A stretch of DNA of 64,000 bases from Microbacterium profundi (GTDB lineage Bacteria > Actinomycetota > Actinomycetes > Actinomycetales > Microbacteriaceae), in NCBI RefSeq assembly GCF_000763375.1, contig NZ_JPSY01000002.1, positions 310,001 through 374,000 of the forward strand, written 5' to 3'. Of the stretch, positions 60,164-64,000 are shown piece after piece. The first letter of the stretch is position 1. Each line of letters starts with the position of its first letter. Position numbers and translations under genes: made by a program. The notes below the pieces were generated by a model. That model saw only the letters and a list, made by a program, of their open reading frames with translations. It was not told the DNA's origin and ran no database searches.

Positions 60164-61746
60164 AGCGGGATGTTCCCGTGCTTCTTCGGCGGCAGTTCGC
60201 TGCGCTTGCCGCGCAGTGAGCGCAGTGCCTTGGCGATCGAGACGCGCGTGTTCGCTGGTTCGATGATGCCGTCGATCTCACCGCGCTCCGCAGCGAGGAA
60301 CGGAGATGTGACGCTGTACGTGTATTCGTTGGCGAGACGGGTGCGTACCGCCTTGACGTCCTCGCCGGCCTCCTCAGCCTTCTTGATCTCACCGCGGTAG
60401 AGGATGTTGACGGCTCCCTGGCCGCCCATGACGGCGATCTCGGCTGTGGGCCAAGCGAGGTTGACGTCTGCACCGAGCTGCTTGGAGCCCATCACGATGT
60501 ATGCGCCGCCGTAGGCCTTGCGGAGGATCACGGTCACCAGCGGCACGGTGGCTTCGGCGTACGCGTAGATGAGCTTCGCGCCGCGACGGATGACGCCGGT
60601 CCACTCCTGATCGGTGCCCGGCAGGTAACCGGGCACATCGACGAGTGTGACGATCGGGATCGAGAAGGCGTCGCAGAAACGCACGAATCGGCTGGCCTTC
60701 TCGCCGGCTTCGATGTTCAGCGTTCCCGCCATCTGCGAAGGCTGGTTGGCGATGATGCCGACCGAGCGGCCTTCGACGCGGCCGAAGCCGATGAGGATGT
60801 TCGGGGCGAACAGCGGCTGCACTTCGAGGAAGTCGTCGTCGATGACGTGGTCGATGACGGTGTGCATGTCGTACGGCTGGTTCGCGGAGTCCGGGATGAT
60901 CGTGTTCAGCGAGCGATCGGCATCCGTGGTCTCCCACTCGAAGTCGCTCTCATAGCCGGGGATCTCGGCCATGTTGTTGTCGGGGAGGAACCCGAGCAGA
61001 GTGCGCGCGTAGTCGATCGCGTCGTCTTCGTCCTCGGCGAGATAGTGCGCCACGCCCGAACGCGTGTTGTGCGTGAGGGCGCCGCCGAGCTCTTCCATCC
61101 CGACGTCTTCGCCGGTGACGGTCTTGATGACGTCGGGTCCGGTGACGAACATCTGGCTGGTCTTGTCGACCATGATGACGAAGTCGGTGAGGGCAGGACC
61201 ATAGACGGCGCCTCCGGCCGCCGGGCCCATGATGATCGAGATCTGCGGGATGACGCCGGACGAGCGCGTGTTCAGTCGGAAGATCTCGCCGTACTTGCTG
61301 AGGGCGAGCACGCCTTCCTGGATACGGGCTCCGCCGGAGTCGAGGATGCCGATGACCGGGATGCCGCCCTGAAGGGCGTACTCCATGATCTTGATGATCT
61401 TGTCGCCGGAGACCTCGCCGAGCGAGCCGCCGAACGTGGTGAAGTCCTGGGAGTACACGGCGACGGTGCGGCCGTGGATGGTGCCGATGCCGGTCACGAC
61501 GGAGTCGCCGTACGGGCGGTTGCGATCCATGCCGAACGCGGTCGTGCGGTGGCGTACATACTCGTCGAACTCGACGAAGCTTCCCGGGTCGACGAGCAGT
61601 TCGATGCGCTCGCGGGCGGTCATCTTGCCTTTGGAGTGCTGCTTCTCCTTCGCCTTCGTCTCGGCGTCGACCACTGCTTCGCTGTAGCGCGCGCGGAGGT
61701 CGGCGATCTTGCCGGCGGTCGTGGAGAGGTCAGGGGTGTCCGTCAC
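60160..61746 (-). CDS. Acyl-CoA carboxylase beta subunit (carboxyltransferase)
   Basis: 528 aa, transfers CO2 from biotin to acetyl- or propionyl-CoA. Motifs: [17 protein letters not shown] near the N-terminus, [62 protein letters not shown] (oxyanion loop), [18 protein letters not shown], and the second half [27 protein letters not shown] with [17 protein letters not shown] 61746 is preferred over GTG 61755 because GGAA lies just upstream. Pairs with the epsilon subunit here and the alpha subunit at 51.3 kb. Confidence 0.95.
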   Translation of the reverse strand: MTDTPDLSTTAGKIADLRARYSEAVVDAETKAKEKQHSKGKMTARERIELLVDPGSFVEFDEYVRHRTTAFGMDRNRPYGDSVVTGIGTIHGRTVAVYSQDFTTFGGSLGEVSGDKIIKIMEYALQGGIPVIGILDSGGARIQEGVLALSKYGEIFRLNTRSSGVIPQISIIMGPAAGGAVYGPALTDFVIMVDKTSQMFVTGPDVIKTVTGEDVGMEELGGALTHNTRSGVAHYLAEDEDDAIDYARTLLGFLPDNNMAEIPGYESDFEWETTDADRSLNTIIPDSANQPYDMHTVIDHVIDDDFLEVQPLFAPNILIGFGRVEGRSVGIIANQPSQMAGTLNIEAGEKASRFVRFCDAFSIPIVTLVDVPGYLPGTDQEWTGVIRRGAKLIYAYAEATVPLVTVILRKAYGGAYIVMGSKQLGADVNLAWPTAEIAVMGGQGAVNILYRGEIKKAEEAGEDVKAVRTRLANEYTYSVTSPFLAAERGEIDGIIEPANTRVSIAKALRSLRGKRSELPPKKHGNIPL

Positions 61747-61919
61747 GGATTCCACACTAGCGGCGGGGAGCGGGCGGACGTTGGATGCTCACCACAACGG
61801 GTCGGCTGATCCTTTGGTGGTGTGGGCCGATCACGATCAAATGAGGGGGAGCGGCTACAAGTGACCGGCAGACACTGATTCGTGTGCGAGATCCGCAGGA
61901 GAGTGCTACGCCGTGCTAC

Positions 61920-62192
61920 ATGACAACGATCACGCACCGTGAGATGCGCAACAGCAGCGCCGAAGTGTTGCGTCGCGTCGAGGCGGGCGAGACCATCACT
62001 GTCACCAACCACGGGCACCCCGTGGCGCGGCTGTCTCCGATGACGAGAACCGTGCTCGAAGAACTCGAACAGCTCGGCCAGGTGAGGCTGGAGACTTTGC
62101 TGCTCGCTTCGCTGTCACGGCCGAGGTTGAAGTCTGACGTGACAACGGCGGAGCTCATCTCCGACGTCCGCGGATACGACCGCGGTTACTGA
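61920..62192 (+). CDS. Type II antitoxin, Phd/YefM-like
   Basis: 90 aa. The N-terminal Phd/YefM DNA-binding fold is clear: TTITHREMRNSSAEVLRRVEAGETITVTNHGHPVARLSPM. The C-terminal part (VLEELEQLGQVRLETLLLASL, then SDVTTAELISDVRGYDRGY) should wrap the toxin. ATG 61920 follows two direct repeats GTGCTAC at 61903 and 61913, 10 bp apart, possible operator half-sites. The toxin gene starts 2 bp after the stop. Upstream 160 bp contain no gene. Confidence 0.85.
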   Translation: MTTITHREMRNSSAEVLRRVEAGETITVTNHGHPVARLSPMTRTVLEELEQLGQVRLETLLLASLSRPRLKSDVTTAELISDVRGYDRGY

Positions 62193-62194
62193 CG

Positions 62195-62434
62195 GTGGCC
62201 GCTTACCTCGATACCTCGGCCGCGGCGAAGCTGGTGCTCAGTGAAGAGCATTCTGACGACCTGTTCGACGAGATCATGATCGATCAAGAACGGGTTCTCG
62301 TCGCGTCGTGGTTGCTGCATACCGAACTGCACGGCGCGGTCGCAAGACGACGCGGTGAGATCATCACCTATGACGCTGAGCTGGCGGATGCTGCGCGTGG
62401 GGCGGGCCTGCGAGTGATGAATCCTGGGGTCTGA
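62195..62434 (+). pseudogene. VapC-like PIN toxin with an internal deletion
   Basis: Only 79 aa where PIN toxins usually have about 130. It keeps the N-terminal strand AAYLDTSAAAKLV (Asp6), the helix with SWLLHTELHGAVARR (Glu44) and the C-terminal ITYDAELADAARGAGLRVMNPG (Asp60), but the middle region that normally carries the third acidic residue (a LRSLDALHLATA-like motif) is missing, with the join near residues 51-55. The deletion kept the frame. The RNase active site is therefore probably incomplete and the toxin inactive, though it might still bind the antitoxin. GTG 62195 starts 2 bp after the antitoxin stop. Confidence 0.7.
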
Positions 62435-62463
62435 TCGATCTCAACTCGGGTATCACAGGGCAC

Positions 62464-62487
62464 GCTTATCCACTACGGTATATAAGC
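62464..62487. promoter_or_regulatory. Inverted repeat with TATA-like -10 before the XRE gene
   Basis: GCTTAT (62464-62469) and ATAAGC (62482-62487) flank CCACTACGGTAT; the right arm overlaps a TATATA stretch that could be a -10 box about 52 bp upstream of the XRE ATG. The region 62435-62538 is unusually AT-rich for this window. Autoregulation by the XRE protein is inference. Confidence 0.3.
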
Positions 62488-62538
62488 CCATTCATGGAAA
62501 CAACCGTGTCGGGAGTCGCTCGCCCTGATGCTTGAGGG

Positions 62539-62844
62539 ATGAATGCGCCCCGTTCCCGAGCATCCGAGCATGTCGGAATGCTCGTGCGGGAGCTGCGGGC
62601 GAAGACGACGATGAGCCGATCGAAGCTCGCCGAGCGTGCAGACATGGACACCAGTCACCTCGCGCGCATCGAAGGCGGCAAGGGCAATCCGACCCTGTTC
62701 GTGCTGATCCAGCTCGCCACGGCGCTCGAGGTCAAACCGACGGTGTTCCTCGACGGTCTCAGCGCGGCGGATCTGCCCGACGACGTGAAGCCGTACTCGG
62801 AGGCAGACTTCCGTCGTGAACTGCGTCGGCGCGAAGGCGCCTGA
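62539..62844 (+). CDS. XRE-family helix-turn-helix regulator
   Basis: 101 aa. An HTH_3 domain fills residues 14-70: VRELRAKTTMSRSKLAERADMDTSHLARIEGGKGNPTLFVLIQLATALEVKP (in part), with the recognition helix MDTSHLARIEGG. The C-terminal 30 residues are acidic to basic (DDVKPYSEADFRRELRRREGA). Single-domain XRE regulators are common near toxin-antitoxin and mobile genes. ATG 62539 has GAGGG directly upstream; a later ATG at 62578 would still keep the domain. Ligand and regulon unknown. Confidence 0.85.
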   Translation: MNAPRSRASEHVGMLVRELRAKTTMSRSKLAERADMDTSHLARIEGGKGNPTLFVLIQLATALEVKPTVFLDGLSAADLPDDVKPYSEADFRRELRRREGA

Positions 62845-62856
62845 CAGCCCGCAGCC

Positions 62857-63171
62857 TCACACCACGAACCGCCACACGTACTCGAGTCCGTCCGTCGGAC
62901 GGAACCACGCGAGCGTGACCACAGCCTCATCCGGGTCGGCAGCACACAGGCAGAGCTCGATCTCCTCGGCCGGAAGCACCTGACCCCACAACTGCGTGCG
63001 CTCGGAAGCAGCCCCGTCATCTCGGAAGACCCGCACGAAATCAGCCGCATCGCGCCCATCGTTGATGACGACCGGATGAGACGCATCCGACCGCACCACC
63101 CGCCACGGCACGCGGTACGCAGGAGGGGAGGGCAGCTCGTTCGGATCGATGGGTCTCAGCATGACCGTCAC
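62857..63171 (-). CDS. Hypothetical protein (104 aa)
   Basis: No family recognised. A mixed alpha/beta-looking, soluble sequence with Trp-rich spots (VPWRVVRSD, QLWGQVL, VTLAWFRPTDGLEYVWRFVV) and two Cys in ELCLCAADPDE. It has G/C-ended codons consistent with a real gene and ends 12 bp from the convergent XRE gene. GTG 63171 is the longest start; ATG 63162 would remove three residues. No clear ribosome site is seen before either. Moderate confidence that it is expressed. Confidence 0.6.
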   Translation of the reverse strand: MTVMLRPIDPNELPSPPAYRVPWRVVRSDASHPVVINDGRDAADFVRVFRDDGAASERTQLWGQVLPAEEIELCLCAADPDEAVVTLAWFRPTDGLEYVWRFVV

Positions 63172-63211
63172 GGTAGGAGCGGCATCCGACGCCTCGAGCC
63201 TGCTCAGCAGG

Positions 63212-63263
63212 CGCCCTCCACGACCGGGGGAGAAGACTCAGACAGTCGGGTCGGTGGAGGGCG
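63212..63263 (-). terminator. Long-loop inverted repeat at the end of the EcsC gene
   Basis: CGCCCTCCACGACC (63212-63225) pairs with GGTCGGTGGAGGGCG (63249-63263) with one bulged base and a 23-nt loop. The right arm lies within the last codons of the EcsC gene and the left arm just after it. Confidence 0.4.
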
Positions 63264-64000
63264 AGTCGAGTTCCCCGCGCTTCCGATGCGTGAGATCTCC
63301 GACCTTGTGCCCGACCCAGCCCGCGCCCCGTGCCACGGTCCCCGCAGCGCCTGAGACGGCAGCGCCTGCGTAGCGCGCTCCGCGCAGCATCCGGGTCTCG
63401 ATCTTCTCGGCGCCTGTCACAGGCTCGAGCTCGGCGGGGAGCACAGCGGGCGCCACGCCGAAAGCGCGACGCGATGTCGTGAGAACCCGCCTGCCGAGCA
63501 GATTGTTTCCCGCACCGCCGACCACCGCTCCGACCCCGAACGGCAGCGCCTTCCCGATGAACGACGCGCCCCCGGCCGCCGCGAAGTGCTTGATGAACAT
63601 GGTCTTGAGTCGATCGACGACGGGGCCGACGGCCGCGCGGGGGAGCGACTTCGTCACGAGCTCGCCCCAGTACGACGAGCGGCTCGCGCCGCGACCGGTT
63701 ACCTGCTTCGCGAGCTGACCGACCAGGTCGACGCCCTCTTTGCCGAGCATCAGCGTCATCACCAGCGCCCGAGCTCGATCGGGATTGTCGATCGCGATTC
63801 CGTGCACCTCGGCGAGAGACTGCGCGAACAGCGCCGTCGACTCCACGAATCCGACAGTCTCCACACCCGAGAGAGCCAGCGTGATGCCGGTTCCGATCCC
63901 TGGGACGACGGCCGTCGCCCCGACCGCGGCGCCGCCGGTCGTCACAGCCGCGAGATAGCGGCGCTCGAGGATGCGCACGAGCTGGTCGGGCGTGGCGTGC
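63238..64000 (-). CDS. EcsC-family protein, partial (5' end outside window)
   Basis: 254 codons to the window edge with no start inside; the frame is open to base 64000 (HATPDQLVRILERRYL precedes the first internal GTG). EcsC family features: LERRYLAAVTTGGAAVGATAVVPGIGTGITLALSGVETVGFVESTALFAQ, a Gly/Ala-rich helical region that could associate with membranes, RALVMTLMLG, FAAAGGASFIGKALPFGVGAVVGGAGNNLLGRRV. The C-terminal ~60 residues are less conserved. In Bacillus EcsC is linked to an ABC transporter; its molecular role is not established. Confidence 0.8.
   Translation of the reverse strand, partial: HATPDQLVRILERRYLAAVTTGGAAVGATAVVPGIGTGITLALSGVETVGFVESTALFAQSLAEVHGIAIDNPDRARALVMTLMLGKEGVDLVGQLAKQVTGRGASRSSYWGELVTKSLPRAAVGPVVDRLKTMFIKHFAAAGGASFIGKALPFGVGAVVGGAGNNLLGRRVLTTSRRAFGVAPAVLPAELEPVTGAEKIETRMLRGARYAGAAVSGAAGTVARGAGWVGHKVGDLTHRKRGELDSPSTDPTV

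Overview
GC-rich, densely packed actinobacterial chromosome, most likely a Microbacterium-like member of the Microbacteriaceae. The evidence is gene content and protein style: a DUF222/HNH protein, an actinobacterial acyl-CoA carboxylase with an epsilon subunit, SdhCDAB, a cysteine-free LpdA-like flavoprotein, many 4-nt ATGA/GTGA overlaps, and near-exclusive G/C-ended codons. Two blocks follow gene orders known from Mycobacterium tuberculosis: glmU-prs ... rplY-pth, and accE/accD5-maf-accA3-lpdA-deoD-pmmB-add-deoA-cdd-sdh. The base is therefore conserved core chromosome with accessory genes inserted.

Layout. 1-3045: ChvE-type sugar-binding lipoprotein and an ABC-F ATPase. 3050-5725 (minus): RluA-like pseudouridine synthase, MarR regulator, DUF222/HNH protein. 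5853-8398: tRNA-Gln(UUG), glmU, prs. 8441-13609: FMN-binding lipoprotein, ApbE flavin transferase and an RnfD/NqrB-FNR fusion that look like one flavin-based electron-transfer system, followed by a convergent OmpR-type two-component system. 13788-16810: BBE-type flavoenzyme, gnd, and a 41-aa one-helix membrane protein. 17033-22096: rplY, pth, a DUF4190-like protein, trpS, xthA, a YihY/BrkB protein. 22145-25617: sdhCDAB on the minus strand. 25785-36077: mannose-1-P guanylyltransferase, then a nucleoside uptake and salvage locus (BMP lipoprotein, ATPase, two permeases, cdd, deoA, add, PfkB kinase). 36101-39296 (minus): flavin monooxygenase, BASS transporter and NAD-dependent epimerase, all overlapping. 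39374-46975: mannitol PTS operon that also carries HPr, Enzyme I and an orphan EIIB, with a divergent PRD regulator. 46984-49763 (minus): purine nucleoside phosphorylase, phosphosugar mutase and a second HPr. 49822-53787: LpdA-like oxidoreductase, biotin-dependent carboxylase alpha subunit, Maf. 53805-59649: TrmA-type methyltransferase and a NarL-type two-component locus whose histidine kinase is split by an IS1182-like element. 59897-61746: carboxylase epsilon and beta subunits. 61920-64000: Phd-type antitoxin with an internally shortened VapC toxin, XRE regulator, a hypothetical protein, and an EcsC-family gene that runs off the window.

Most notable observations: (1) the 1,724-bp IS flanked by a CTAG duplication, whose removal restores a single 411-aa kinase in frame; (2) the flavinylation/electron-transfer cassette; (3) glmU starting one base after the tRNA-Gln discriminator; (4) three CTATGG repeats spaced 11-12 bp upstream of the response-regulator gene; (5) a VapC with the middle of its PIN domain missing; (6) the FMO-BASS-epimerase operon of unknown substrate. 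No CRISPR array, rRNA or prophage was seen, and no gene-free stretch exceeds about 300 bp.
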